A stretch of DNA of 64,000 bases, taken from positions 17,125,312 to 17,189,311 of the forward strand of contig NC_092675.1 in NCBI RefSeq assembly GCF_964355755.1. Reading direction: 5' to 3'. Below the pieces are notes generated by a model. It was given only the letters and a program-made list of their open reading frames with translations, had not been told where the DNA came from and made no database searches. Both the position numbers and the translations under genes were made by a program. Positions 11,690-25,900 of this stretch are shown one piece after another (position 1 is the first letter of the stretch; every line of letters begins with the position of its first letter). Origin of the DNA: Antedon mediterranea (taxonomy: Eukaryota; Echinodermata; Crinoidea; Comatulida; Antedonidae).

Positions 11690-14600
11690 TAATATCTAAA
11701 AATTTAGGAAGTTATATGAAAATTATGTTATACTTTTTTTTTTTAAATTTAAATAATAATGAATTTAAATTTACCAGACCATTCAACTCCCTCCAAAATT
11801 GTGCAAGTTTGCACAATCATATAAGTTTTGCTTGCTAGAATGTGGGAGTTATATGAATTGCGGGCACCCACTTTGTTGATGTTGTATACAATGTGTGTAC
11901 CATACCTCTGTGTAGGTTGCAATATGTACGCTATACTAGAAGATAGAGTTCGGGCTGCATTCACTTTGGCTACCAAACTTACGTTACCCTGTGCTGCTTT
12001 CTAGTCCAAGTGGAAGCAAGTGGTAATGAATTGAAAGGTATTGATAATTACAATACACCAATATAGGAAATGCGTTGCCAAACATCATGACATACACAGT
12101 GAGTAGTATCGCCTGCCAGAAAATTGGCTGTATGTTAGGCCTATGTGAGTTTAATGCAGGTGACTTGGCATGATAAAAGTGTTATGTTCAACTATAAAAC
12201 CTAATTCATTATGGTTGATACTGATAGACATTGTTATGTTTATTTTTTGTTCAAGTTATTTTAGGGAATTCCCCATTATAAGTTCAATAAACTTTCACAC
12301 ACTGTCAGTTTTTCTTCAATATTCTTTCTTACTTTATTAAAATTGAATATTTAAGAGGTTTTTATCCCATCGAAACCAATCATTATACATAAACATTTAT
12401 GTGGTCTTGGTCACTATTCCCCTGACATTTTCAGGTGTAATTCAGATGATTTATATTTTTCAGCCTAAAAATGTGGTTTAGAATATATTCGTAACTCATT
12501 TGAAATTTAGGGTTGGACCTGACTTAGTAGCATATAATTTACATATTTTTATTTGCTATAATGTTTTTACAGCAACATGGCCTTCTTCAACTTTAGAGCA
12601 GAACAACATTTGGCAAAGGGTTTGCACATACAGTATATTCGATGGCCAAAACATTCGCAACAGGCTCCTTTATTATTCGCGTACATGGAATTCAACCAAT
12701 TTTTTTTATATTGCATAATTTAATTTGGGCTTCATCCAAATTGTACTTTGGGACATTTTTGACTTATAATAGTCATATACTAGGTCGACTTTGCTATGAA
12801 CTGTAAAATATAAACAAAAATAATGCATCAGATAAACATAAATAAAGTACTTAAATGTACTATGATTCTTGAAAACAGACATTCATTTTTTAATATCAAT
12901 AATTTTATGGGTTATTTCGGTTACATACATCATCCACTATTTTAATGATTTGTTTGTTTGATAATACTGTATAATCTAAATCAGAATGTTCACTTTTGTT
13001 GCCTGAAAGCTCTGCTAATTTTTCTACTTGTTTTACTTAAATTCCATTCCCTACGTTTTTTAGATCTAATTTAAGGTCACAAACTACATTTAATGTAATT
13101 TGACCATTTTTTGCCTTAAATGCCTATTAGTTATTGAATAATTATTACGTGGCATTAAAAGAGCATATTAAAAAAAAAAAAATCAAAAACAATATTTTTC
13201 AGGGGATAATATATCTTTAAGGAGACACTCCATGTGAAGCAAGCAATGGAAAATATGTTTTAACACTATCAACCCCATTAAGTGGAAACTCGATATACAG
13301 GGGACACCACTTCCTATTCAAGACCCCTATTAGAGGACACTTTGTTGGGTCCCAATGCACTGGCTTATTAGTGTTGGTGTTCTACTGTACTCATTTGGGG
13401 ATCAAGTTTACACTTGTATTAATCATACTGGACAGATATGATGCAAGTATTGTAATGGCTCATGTCCAGATTGGCAGTGATGTCATTTGGAAATATTACA
13501 AGAAAATTTGCCACGGTTAAACCTAAAAACATATCAGCCTTAATCAGGAAATTATGAATGACAGATTTGCCATTAACATTTAAAGTAATCAATAATTTCG
13601 GAGACATTATTGTATGTATTAAGGTGGCACAACATAATATATGTTGTTTGCATATTATATTTTGCTTAATTAAATTTAAACATCCCTTGATATCCAGGAC
13701 ATTATGGTACTTCCAAAGGGTTTAACTTTCAAGGTTATATACTTGGAAACAAATTTAATATTTTGTGATTTTAAGTTATTATATCTCTTTCTTTACAGGT
13801 AACGATGGATATACCAAGACTACATATTAAAAAAACAAAAAACAGACAAGGTTAATTATCAACAATTGTATTGACAACTCATTAATACAGAATGGCGCAG
13901 TTCTTCAATGCAGTGAGAAGTTTGTTGCGAGTTGTTATGATGTTAATTGTTAATGTTGGCAATTGTCAATCTGTTGCCTTTGATATCTATTGACTGCAAG
14001 GTTTAAACTATTGTATCCTAAGTGATTTATTACAGTGTGGATTGAAATGATAGTTTATAAATGGTATATTTTGAGTACCGTATATACTGTTCCCCATTTC
14101 ATTTCTACTGATATATTTGTGACTTTGGCACTAAGCCTTAACTTATCGTAATTATCTTATACTTATATGTGTGAATGACAAAAAGTAACATAGCCCCAGA
14201 GTTTTCTCCGGCTGTGATTGGACCAAACCCGAGTTCAGTGTGAACATATTTTTAGGCAATTCAATATATTTACATCAAACATTTTGTATACTTTCTTTGG
14301 TGTTATTATACACTACCAGTGATGTATTTTTGCAGATGAGTAAAATACAACATCATTAATGTTGATGGTTATTAACATAAATGTGTCATTAGGATGACAT
14401 GTTAATGTTCAACCCCTACTCTATTTTTCAAGTTCACACGCACTATATAACATTAGCATAGGCTACAGGTTAATATTTTGAATATACTCATCAGTATTGT
14501 AAGAGATAGATTTACAGAAACAGATGTATGAAAGGGCAAATAGTACTGTGGGTGATGTGTGAACACATGCTTAAATCTGACAGGGCGGTTTGGCTGTAAT

Positions 14601-15590
14601 AAACTAATAGTTTTATAGGAATTACACATCTGTTTAGTGACGCTAATTTTAGGTTTTATAATAATTCATGTTAGTGTATATTTCAACTGGAAATCATAGT
14701 TGTATAGGAAGAACCAGAATGGTGTTTGACTCAAGATTAAAAGTAGAATTGTGTGTGTGGGCACAAAATTTCAATTGATCATACATTCTAATTATTATCG
14801 ATCTATAATTTAACCTATGTTTCATAATTTTTGGGATTTTATTTCTTTTCTTGCATTATATTAATTATTTTCACTAACGGTTATATATTTATTATGTTAC
14901 TCTGTATTTTGCTCTATTGGAAATAAATATTATTATTTATATTATTGTGCTATATGATTTTTGTTCCAATTACACAGTAAAATCCCTATTCTTTTGTACA
15001 CAAATATTGTAAATCAAGAAGCATTTTTAAACAATTAGGAAAAATAAAGAGTGTGGTAAAAAATATCAGATGACTAAATATATGTAATAATAACTAATAA
15101 ACTTCAATTTTACGTTTCTGGTATTTTTATTTAACTTCAGATTTTTATTTTTGTGCTATAGCAAAAATGATCCACTGTATACCAACACTTGCACTTTTTT
15201 TTCACTTTTTAGGGAGTCACTGTATGGTATTTCATTGGTTAAACTACCTAACTACTGAAAAAAGTCTCTTTACTGTTATATCAGAATTTTGCCAGATTTA
15301 GTCAGTATTTGGCAATTTTAAGGGAAATTCATGTTTTTTTGTCATTTCTGTGACACATATTTGTTTTATGTACATTTAACCAGATATATTTAAAATTCAT
15401 GCCTTCATGCCTGTACCTGACCTTTAAGGGGTAGCTCTAGTCTGGGTTTAAAATTTAAAGCTTTGCAATAATATTGAAAATAACACCACATTATGACACC
15501 AGTGACAAGCATTGTGAAAATCATCCCATTTTAACAATCAATCAATAAATTTATAATGCTTTATATTAAGGATTCATTTACTATTGGACA
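11690..15590. other. Non-coding stretch
   Basis: No exon recognised. At 13285-13365 there is a piece of a dispersed repeat with 'gggacacc ... gacccctattagaggacact' wording that also appears at about 31985-32105 and 40408-40490. The segment ending near 13222 (TATATCTTTAA) resembles the end of the element at about 8504-8758. The rest is AT-rich with no visible structure. Confidence 0.5.
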
Positions 15591-15593
15591 CTT

Positions 15594-15836
15594 GTGCCTA
15601 AAGATATAACATTTAAAAGGAACATTTTATTTGGTTTTTTTTTCTTGAATGCAAAGGATATCATCATTGAGACCAGAATCAAATTATTTCGGTGGTCCCT
15701 ATATAGTATAGTACCATTACATTCTCTAGAATTAATCACAACTTATTTTTATAAGAAAAAACTACAAGCATATCATTCATCGATTGAAATACTCAGAAAA
15801 CTCATAACAATTGTATTATACAAGATAAATATATAG
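15594..15836 (+). mobile_element. Probable LINE C-terminal fragment
   Basis: An 80-codon frame reads TFKRNILFGF ... FFLNAKDIIIETRIKLFRW ... ELITTYFYKKKLQAYHSS. This is the pattern of the C-terminal domain of some LINE ORF2 proteins: an ILFG motif, an N-x-L-A-K helix, then a basic helix and a K-rich end. Nothing upstream or downstream adds to it. It is a short decayed piece, and the call rests on pattern memory only. Confidence 0.4.
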
Positions 15837-15839
15837 AAT

Positions 15840-18800
15840 ATGAAATTATTATTCTTTCTATATTTTAGACCTACCTTCAACTTTTGACTGTAATAAATAT
15901 CAACAAATGTTAATTATTAGCTCAACCTCCCACGCCAAAAATGAATATTAGCCTTTCTGTAGGCACTGTACTATTAGGTAGCATTTAATGATAACAAAGA
16001 ATACAGTATATTTGTTTTTAAATAATTTCATTACAAAACACCTAACATAGAAAAGAGAGATTATAGAAAGAAAAGAAAAATATACTCTTAGTGGATGCTA
16101 AAATAAAAGCATGAGATTTATACAGGGATTTATATACAAACCAGATATTGGTACCGACCATCTACTTTTTAAAAGGAAGTCACTTTGATGACATTTGACG
16201 GCAATAATTATCGTCAATGTAACAGGCCTCCCATGAGAGCCTCATCCTCTGGTTTTTTCTTGTTCTCATTCGTGTTTCATTTGTTGCATGAACATGAATC
16301 ATGATCGTGTGAAAGTAGTGAGCACCAATAGAATACGACAAGCAACATCGTGGTTTGGGGAAAGAGAAGGGTTGTTGAGGAGGAGACCCGGGGGAGAGGT
16401 TCCCCTTTGAAGATTGCCATTCCAGGGTTCTTTTTGTTGTTTATCATGTCATTCAATCTTGTTTTCAATGCCTTTTCTGCAAAATGTTTTCTGCAACAAT
16501 GTTGAAATCATGTGTGTTTGCCTTTTTTTTTAACTAACAGATTGTTATTTAGGATATTTAAAAACCCTGTAGGAACTGTGCATTCCGGATTCTGTACAAA
16601 ATGTACGTGTGTGATTTTATCCGGCCATCGGACCGAATTCGTGCACAGGGTCAATGTGCCGTATAAAGGTATATAGTTCATGTTCTCATTTGGAACGCAA
16701 GTACGTGACGCGACGCGCAAGTCATTTGACCAATCACGTCGTGATTGGCCAAATTAGTACGTTGCCCTTGGGTTACGTCTTCCAGTAGTTTGAAATAAAA
16801 AAGGATTTAGTATGGTACACTTGGTCCAGGCCTATTGTATACTATAACTTATAAAATCTATAACATAGGGCCTACTTACTTTATCGTCTACCTTTACTTT
16901 AGAAAGGACTTATTAAGATTTTTTTTTTTTTATGATTTATAGTTTCACTTTTTTGGGTAATTCATTCTGAATTTCCATCTGAAATTTCAATTTTCAACAC
17001 GTTGGTTGGTTATAGAGGAAGATCAGAAAACCGAATCATTTCCGATATAAGCCTTCAACAGGAAGTTGCTTAAAAAAATCGACCCAGAGATTTTTGGTAA
17101 GTTTTATGACTATTAATAATCAAAGGGTCCAGTAAGGCCTACTGATCATTTTTACGGAGATAACAGTTCTATTTTACAGACTTGTAAGTAATCCTTTGTG
17201 TTGAGTTAGGCCTAGGCCCTACTCCAAAAGACCATAACATAGACCGACAATTTATTTATTCCCAATTGATTGAAATTAACACTAAATCCAAAATAATCAA
17301 CCAGACCAGAGTTCGGTGACATTCATACACCCCTGCATTCACCCCTCCTCCCTTTCAAGTCTTCACAGATACAATAAAATGTAAAATACACTTTGAACAA
17401 AAAAAAAATAACATTAGTAACTAAATAAAACCATAATATCAGAATATACAAAATATTTTAATTAGTTATATTATAGGCATAAATGATTGATATTTATTAA
17501 GAGATACCAGTGGTAACCAAAAAGACACATAGGCCTACTTTTGTGGCCCTATTGAAATTATTGTTCCCTTGGAATTTGTCGGTGGTCCTCTATATGGGCA
17601 GAGGTGGGCTGGTGAAACGAAAGTGGGTTATTTTAAGTCAGGGTGACCCACAAGCAATGGACTATTAACATCATAATTTTAGAACTTTTTTCACTCGAAA
17701 TTTTACTCAAACAATTGATTTTCGATGTTACTGGAGAAATAGTATTTTTCCGTGGGTGTTCATTGGATCGACTTTATTGTTAATTATTAGTGTATTGTGG
17801 TATATTATTATTGTTATTATTATTATTGCATGTCATCCATCAATCACACAACCATCAAGCAAATCACCATTAATGATTTTTTTTTCTATAATTGACCTGA
17901 AACTTAAAGAATTATCGATATATATATTACATTATGATAGACAGTATGGACAATTAAATATATCAAAATGAGATAAATTCTCTTAATAATCTTTAAATTC
18001 CCTGCTTAACACGCTTATCCAAGAATAATGATCCCCCTAATGAGCTCATATGAATGCAGACCAAAATATTGATCTCGAATCGCCTTTGCTTATATAGATC
18101 TCAAATCGCGTTTGCTTTTTGCACATTGATTTTCCAGCCAGCGCCTACTCCATGACGTCACAATCATCTCAAATTAATATTATATATCGGCATTAAATCC
18201 TGAGAGAGGTTGGACCACCTGTACCAAAAATCAACAATACGCGATAATATTCAATTGAAGGTGTAAAGAAATTACTACTTATAAACCTACATGGTTACAT
18301 TATGTCTTAGAATTTCAGTTTTCAAATTTAAGCTGTTAAATAGTGTATTAACTATTATGGGGTGTGAGAATTTAACGTCGCAAAATTGGAACCCGAAAAC
18401 TAGAGATTGTTATAATCGATGACAAACCTCCACACGCGATCGGGATCGAAACAGTGTCTCATCACACGCACGAAATGCATGTCACGTCAGGTCGGTTCGC
18501 GTATTCTTCGCGTAAGCTTTGTTATGGCACCCCATTATAAGAGGGGGAATGTGTGTAGGGGTAAGAAATGATAAAGAGGGACGTTGTGTTTCCATCACGC
18601 CGACGCAAAATGTGTTCAATTATGATCATAAGTTTAATGACTATGGTTATGATATAATACTATGATATAATTAATATATGCCTAACAATATTTTTTTTTG
18701 ATACACCACTTCGCCTAGTGTGACATATGTTTGTGAGAGTTTTATTTGCTATAGTGATGTTATCAACATAGTGATTAGTTTGTACACTTAGTATGACGTC

Positions 18801-19940
18801 ACCAAAATGGTTACGTCATTCGATGGTGTTGTTAGGGCCTATTTACTTACTTTTGACCGCTAATTAATAAATGACTCTCAATACTGTGAACTGGCCAAAA
18901 GTGATATTAATAATAAGTTTCTTTGCCCGCATACCAACTGGGATGGAGGTATGGCTTTACCCTAAAAGATTGTTTTTACGTCAATAAAAAAGTGACTGAT
19001 ACCGATTTTGTAGTTTCTTAACATTTTTGTACCGTAAAACACCGTAAAAATCACATTGAAAAAACAGAATTAATTTATATTTAATCAACAAAATATTTTA
19101 AAAATAAAAAGAATTATTATATAGTTTTAGAGGGATCAGACAGAGTTGTTAAAAAATGTGTCGAATTCATATTACATGTATTATTGTTATTAAAAGTCAT
19201 TACGGTCAGGTCAGTGTGTCCATGAGTACGATGATAACTCAACGATTATACAGGACATTTGGTCACTACTGTAGACTCGTACATATTGTTTGTTTACGTT
19301 TTCCGTTCATTGACGGAATTAGGTAGGTCTGAGCCGCGGCATGTTATTGTTATTGTTCAACCATTCGTTTTTTTTCTTCTCATTGTAATTTTTTAGCTCT
19401 TCTTGGCCGATAATACATATGCTGCAATTACCTTTACATTAATAAATAATTAGATTAGATAAGTAAGGCTTTAAATTGAACTTCCACAAAAATGTACTTA
19501 ATAAACGTAGTTACTTGGTAATTTTCATTTATTATTAGCTTATTGGTCTTCTATTTGATTTTATTGAGTATTTATTTATAATTTATGATGTTTGTGCTTC
19601 AGCTTCTGTTTCTTTCGTATAATGATTATAATGATATAAAAGCATTAATTAATAATGATAATCAAATAATTTAAAATAACATGGATCATGCATGACATGA
19701 CACACACTGTTCGTCTTTAAAGCTATCCCCTTTTACACAATGGATTGAACCAAACACAATGTTCTTTCTCTCTGATTGGCTAAGGGTATATCATATTCGC
19801 GCGCTTCCACTCCAACACACACATCATCAACGTCGTACACGTTTACAATAATCGTAAAAATAGAGTGTGGACTTCAGAAGACAACAATCTTTCAAGTCAG
19901 TATTTACTAAAATTCGGCATATTATTTTGCAATACATACC
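15840..19940. other. Upstream region of the SLC6 gene, non-coding
   Basis: No exon recognised. GC- and CpG-richer patches occur at about 16180-16760 and 18370-18540, the latter with several CG-containing words such as CGCGATCGGGATCG. Perfect CRE octamers (TGACGTCA) lie at 18153 and 18794. A CCAAT-type inverted repeat (TTTGACCAATCAC / GTGATTGG) lies at about 16724-16751. These could be regulatory for the gene starting at 19941, but that is inference. Confidence 0.4.
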
Positions 19941-19967
19941 ATGACTAACCCAGAAACAGAAGCAACT
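19941..19967 (+). CDS. SLC6 candidate first coding exon A
   Basis: ATG opens the nine codons MTNPETEAT, then GTAAGT follows directly. The exon ends in phase 0 and fits exon 2 at 26186 (IVSLPLQP). The preceding 150 bp are GC-richer than the surroundings, include GCGCGC and a CCAAT-type ATTGGCTAA, and could be a promoter. It is 6.2 kb upstream of exon 2. Confidence 0.65.
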
Positions 19968-22900
19968 GTAAGTATTTATATTTATTTTGGATAATAAAGA
20001 TCCATGAATTGATATATTATGTCATCTTTAGCGTAGAAAGTGTGTACATTATCATCATAAGCAAAATGTGCTCTCCATTGATTAGCTACAGCTCTACGTA
20101 GTCTTGTTCATTCATTCCTTATTTATTAATATGCGAAATTCAATGAATGCATTTTGGCGCCGTTTGTTTACTACGGTTTTATAATGTACAATCTGAAAGA
20201 GGAGTGTTTAGGTACATCTATGTAGTGCATAATTTATATGTTTATTTTTAGTCAAATTATTATAGAATAGAATCTAAATAGCCGCATTCGGGCTCCGTTA
20301 CCTCCACCACGCTAGTTTTTTACTTGCCTACTTCCTCCCACGCTCTCTCGCATTGTCTTTTGTTCTTTTTATTTTATGGACGGCGTGGTTCCAGATGCTG
20401 AAGATTTTTCTTACTGATTTTAGTATTAATTAATTTATGTACTAGTAGTACACATCAACGTTTTGTAAAGAGATTCATTCCGTTATTTAGTAATGCTATA
20501 ATAGTTACTCCTACTTTTCTGTGTAGCTTGGTGCAAATATTATAATTATAAGCCTTAACTACCTATGTTTGAATGTAAAAGTACTAGGCCTAGTAGAGTA
20601 GTGAAAACCATGGTATCTGAAATTACCCTTTTTTCAGTTCGTTCCCATATATTTACATGATTATATAAACTTCTGAGATTGAAATTGTTTTCATTTTTGA
20701 TATACTGTACATACATAATTTTTTTTTTTTATGGAGAACCACCACCAGTGTTTGAACTTGAAACAGATGGTATACCATGCATTGTGTGTACTATATATCA
20801 TTGGTATTCGTGGAATGCCAATGAAGAGATTTCTTTTATTGAAGTCGTAGGGTTCACAGATTCTGAAGATGCCATATAAATTAAACATATATCATTTTTT
20901 CTCAAAATACTATACCTTTTGAAAAATAGTGTTAAACTTGTTAAATTATTTATACAGTAGAAAATGTACAATTTTTATTTAGTTAATTAATAATTAATGA
21001 TAATCAATTGCATATTTTGTTGTACAGTAATATTGATAATGTGTGTATTTTAATATTTTATTTTTATACTTTACAGTACTACGCTAAACATAAAATACAA
21101 AAATGTCTACTTGTGCATTGGTTATGGCCATTCATTCATGCTTAATGTAAACAGTGTAGTGACTGAGGCATGTTGTGGTTTTAACAACCAATTAGTGACC
21201 AGATAGTAGTCACATGCTAAGGGATTATCTTAGAAAGGTTTAATAAAACTGTACTATATTTTACGATTTTATTTTCCGAATTATAATAATGCATCAGCAT
21301 TATTGATGAATAAATTATAGTAATTTGTAATTCCTCAAATTTACGGTTTTCAAGTTTAGCTTTTAAATAGTAATGTTTTAATATTATGATTGAATATGCA
21401 AATTAGTAACTTGGCCAGTCATGCTTGAATGAAAAAAGGTGTGATTGTATTAATGCATGGACAGATCGCCTTCAATGGATATGTTGGATCACTGAGCTAC
21501 TATCAGGATGTACTGTACACACCTACTGTAATTTATAACCAAGCATTTGTGTTTAAATAGTTCTCCATTGCCCCTGGTCTCTTTATAGAAGGCTGAATTT
21601 TATATACAGTGATTAATACAAACACTCAAAACATACAATAATTTAAGTTACATATAAAATTTTTTTTAATGCACTTCCTCATACTACTGATACAGTTATA
21701 ATCCCAGCCTGGGCTAATTAATGAGCATCCCCAAGTATAGGTGAATTACATGCATAATAATTCTATTCATTAGCTCAATTACCCAAATATTGTGATAAGA
21801 GTACTGTAGTACAGAATACAGTAGTGGTAGGGTAAATTTTACATTAATATTTTATTCAAATTATTTAGGTTAAAATTACAGTATGTACAAAAAGGGTAAT
21901 AAAGAGTATATTTATACAATGTAGCAAGGTTTGTGTATAATTCCACTTGGTAAATGGTGTGCTTGATTGAGTATGGGTGACTTTGAACCTGATACTTTTT
22001 GCTTATAAGGTGAGTGCCCTATCAACTACACCTGTATTCCGCTCTGCTCTTTCCTCTCACATAATCTCTGAAGTTTATTGACATACTGTGCTTTAAGTTA
22101 TAACGAATTATGAGATCATATCTGCTATTTATATAGGATTAGTCTGATATCCCATAAGAGGCTGGTGTTAACACAACAATATAAAGTTAAATGGTTATAC
22201 TGTATATATAATGATAAGAAAAATAAGTATTTATATACTGTAATGTATTGTATGTTACTTTAGCTTCTGTTTGCTTTACTTAACAAAAACTACTGTATAC
22301 AGTTACTATAGTTTGCAATTTAAGAACAGTAATATTTTAAATAAAAAATCTAACCTCAACAACAAAACATTTATTGTTTTGCAACTTACAAATATTCATT
22401 ATTTGTTTAGCAAACATTCTATTAAATTTAATATTAAAAATATGTATATAAGAATTATAGATGTGAACCTGTTTGTACTTTTTAAAAGGTACAGTATAGT
22501 GTTGACAACATAACATTCTCATAGGCCAAAAGAGCAAATTGTGTACCTTGAGAATAGTTAACAAGACCTTGCCAATAGTACCTACTGTACTGTTTAGTCC
22601 CTTTAGATTGCCGCTGTATGTAGTGTATGATATAATTTATAGTTTTGTATTTAATGTACATTTGCAGTGCAGAGGTTTTTAAACAATTGACAGAGAAAAA
22701 GAATAAGGAATTGAACTGCAGTAGAAAAAAAGTAGATAGTAATTTATGCAGTCTGGATGGTGGCGACAAAAGAGCATCAGGAATAATATTGACTGATAGC
22801 AGACAATAAATGGTACATGCATTCCGCTCCATTGATGGAAACGCTATCCAGAGAAGGAGGGGCCTTTGGCAGTTTGCCAGATTTAAACTGGCTGAATCCA

Positions 22901-25900
22901 GTCTACGATAATAATACTGTATATTGAATCTTGTTGCTTAGTACCACTCGGTGAAATTGTATTGACAATTTCTATTTAAAATGCAAAATTTATAATATTC
23001 TATGAATTAATTTTCCGGTAAAATGTTTGCAAATATTATCTAGTTTTAATATTTAGCATTAAGCTTATTAAATATATTTTTAGTCAATATAATTGATGTA
23101 AATGTACTGCAACAGCTTTTGGTTTCATTCTCAATAGCTATTTCAAAAATCAATAATATTTTGTTTATATTTTGGCTCGATGAATCGTATGTCGTAGTTG
23201 ACTCAAGCGTTTACAGTAGTTAGACCAGCATCATTGTTTACAAGCGAGTATGAATTTTGAAACGTCTTTAATAATCTAATAATTTTTGAGGATGATGGAT
23301 GAAGAAAAGATTGAAATTGATGTAGTAAGTACACAAATTAATAACTGTAAATGATTGTAATTATTTCATTAAAATAAATAGTAAAATAAAAAAATGTAAT
23401 TTGACTGATATTAATTAAAGCATTAAAATACATTGCATACAGTTAAAATTGTTTGCATTTTATAAATTGTCTGGAAATTAAATTAAATTTATTCCTAAAT
23501 GACAATTTTTATATTTTGAAGCTGTCATTCAAACTGCATTATGTTTAATGAATGGTCCAATTCAACACCTGAATTATAATGGATTTTAAAGTCAATATAC
23601 TGTAGTCTCGTACTGTACTTTGAATGTTTGGTCATGTGACATTCCGTAAAGTTGTGACGTTTAGTCATCGTGACTTTGGGAATGGCCAGATGTCAAAATT
23701 ACAATATCATCACTTCTCTTCTCTTGGTTACTGGACAGTATTTATAGTTTTGTTCAGACTAATCACTATCGGTATTAAATTGTTTTAATTACAAATTTAG
23801 TAAAAAATTATTCTAAAATAAATGCTTATTGGCAAAAACTGTCAGACACACATGGAATAATTTTGCCAGTGTACAGTACAACCTATACAAAAACAACCTT
23901 ATTGCTACACATTTCTGAAATTGTGTAGCAAAAAAAAAAATACAATACAAAACTATGTTTCTCGACTAAAAAAACAATTATATAATTAACAATTATATTG
24001 GTAAACAAAATTTTTCCCTGTAAATAGTTTTTCACATTAGATTGCTAGGCTTATATATTGCAATTGAAACTACAGTAGTTATAGCAATGTTACTGTAATT
24101 TGTAAATGATTAATAATAATAATAGACAGTACTGTAGAATATACTGTAAGTAAGTAATTAATTTATTATATAATTTCCCCTTTTTAAATGAAATAAAATA
24201 TATTTATTTTACATTCGTTCGTGTAATGTAATGTAGTATCAGTATTATTTTGTTAATATTAATATGTTTCTCTTTCTAATTATAACAAGTAAGTGTTTCT
24301 AAATTTATTTCAATGAATGATAATAATGAATTAATAGAATATACAGAGTACAGGTACAGTAGCTGATTGAAGAATTGGCATAAATACTGTACAGTATCTC
24401 TGAATTTGATTATTGATGTGAATATGAGGTCATTATCATTGTTGATTTCGTGCACTACTGTACACATGTTGTTGTTAATTGCATTTTCAAGTTTCCTAGT
24501 CTGGATTCAATTTGTTTTAACAGGAAAATGGTGGGGAATCGGACCACTGGTGATACAATAGGCTTTTGAAAACACTACATATCTTACAGTACTCTGGTTC
24601 AGAATACAATTTACTCACATGAACTATTTGTAGGAATGCGTCTCAATATTTATTGATCAATTGTACACATAGTCCATGGGATTTAGCTAAAAAATGACCC
24701 TTTTCTCACACAAATTGCAAGAAAAGGTTTTTTTGATGAAATGTGTTCTTTAGACCCTACTGAACATATTTATCAACGTTAGGACATTTTTCGACAACGG
24801 GAAGTAGCCTAATTTGCATAATTAAAAATGGCCGCCATTTTTGATAACGTACTCTGTATCTTGAAAACCGCTAGTCACAGATACTTAATTATGGTGTCAA
24901 AATCGTTAGAATATATGTTTTTATATTCACTTTATTGAAAAAGTTTGTCCAAAAATGAATGGAAGTGCTATTTCTAACATTATTGACCTTTGACCTTGAA
25001 TTCTCATATCTCAGCAAAAAAACCTTTTCTTGCAATTTGTGTGAGTTAAAAGTCTAAATCCCATGGACTAACATAGTGGTAGTAAATATTACAATTATAG
25101 CATTTTCGTAGTTACTAAAATACTGTATATTGATTGGTTTTTTTTTTCAGGCTTTTATAAACCACGCTTTCTAACTTCATACTATTTTAGAATACCATCA
25201 TATTTTGTATATTTGGTACATAATTCCCACCGGCTATTGTACAAAAACCTATAAAATCTTGTCAATATTTATTTGTTTTTTGTGTTCTGTATATTTTGAT
25301 TTCATAGTATTACTATACAGTACTACTGCATTTGTAATAATATTTAATGTTTACTTGCTCCATTTTGATGCGAGACACGATTGACGAGACACTACAAATT
25401 GCGTTTTTGTAGCAATTCAGATTTGTGATTGGTCAGAGCATAAAATTAATAACTACAGTAGGTAGTGGAAAAGCTTAATAATAACGCATCTGTCGATAAC
25501 AAGTATGGTAGATTCTAATGGTAAAGGATTCAATCAATTGAAGTGTGCCATTCTAGCTTACTCATAGTGAGGTACTGTATATTTAAGGGGTGTTCAAATA
25601 CAGTATTCTTATTTATAATTGAAATGCAAGTCATTGGATGGTAGTAATAATATAAATACTGTATGCTCATTGTACTGGCCAATAAAGATCTAATAAAACC
25701 AAGCCTACAGGATACAGTAGTATTATTTGTAAATTTGTTATATTTTTATCGGTATACTATATAATAATGTGAAAAAAAAAGATTACTGTATGCACAACTA
25801 CTGTTTCATTATCTGTTGGCCAAAGCCTAATGCAACTTGCTGCTGTGAGAAATCAGTTCTCTTTATTCTGTGGTCTGAAATACCAATCATACCAATTGTA

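Noticed and set aside
20679-20879. Overlapping open frames on both strands within SLC6 intron 1
   Set aside because: Open on both strands and short; no recognisable domain, and the T-run start suggests chance.
21962-22065. Functional tRNA gene on the minus strand
   Set aside because: A and B boxes and an anticodon loop are visible, but the acceptor stem does not pair; better explained as a SINE head.
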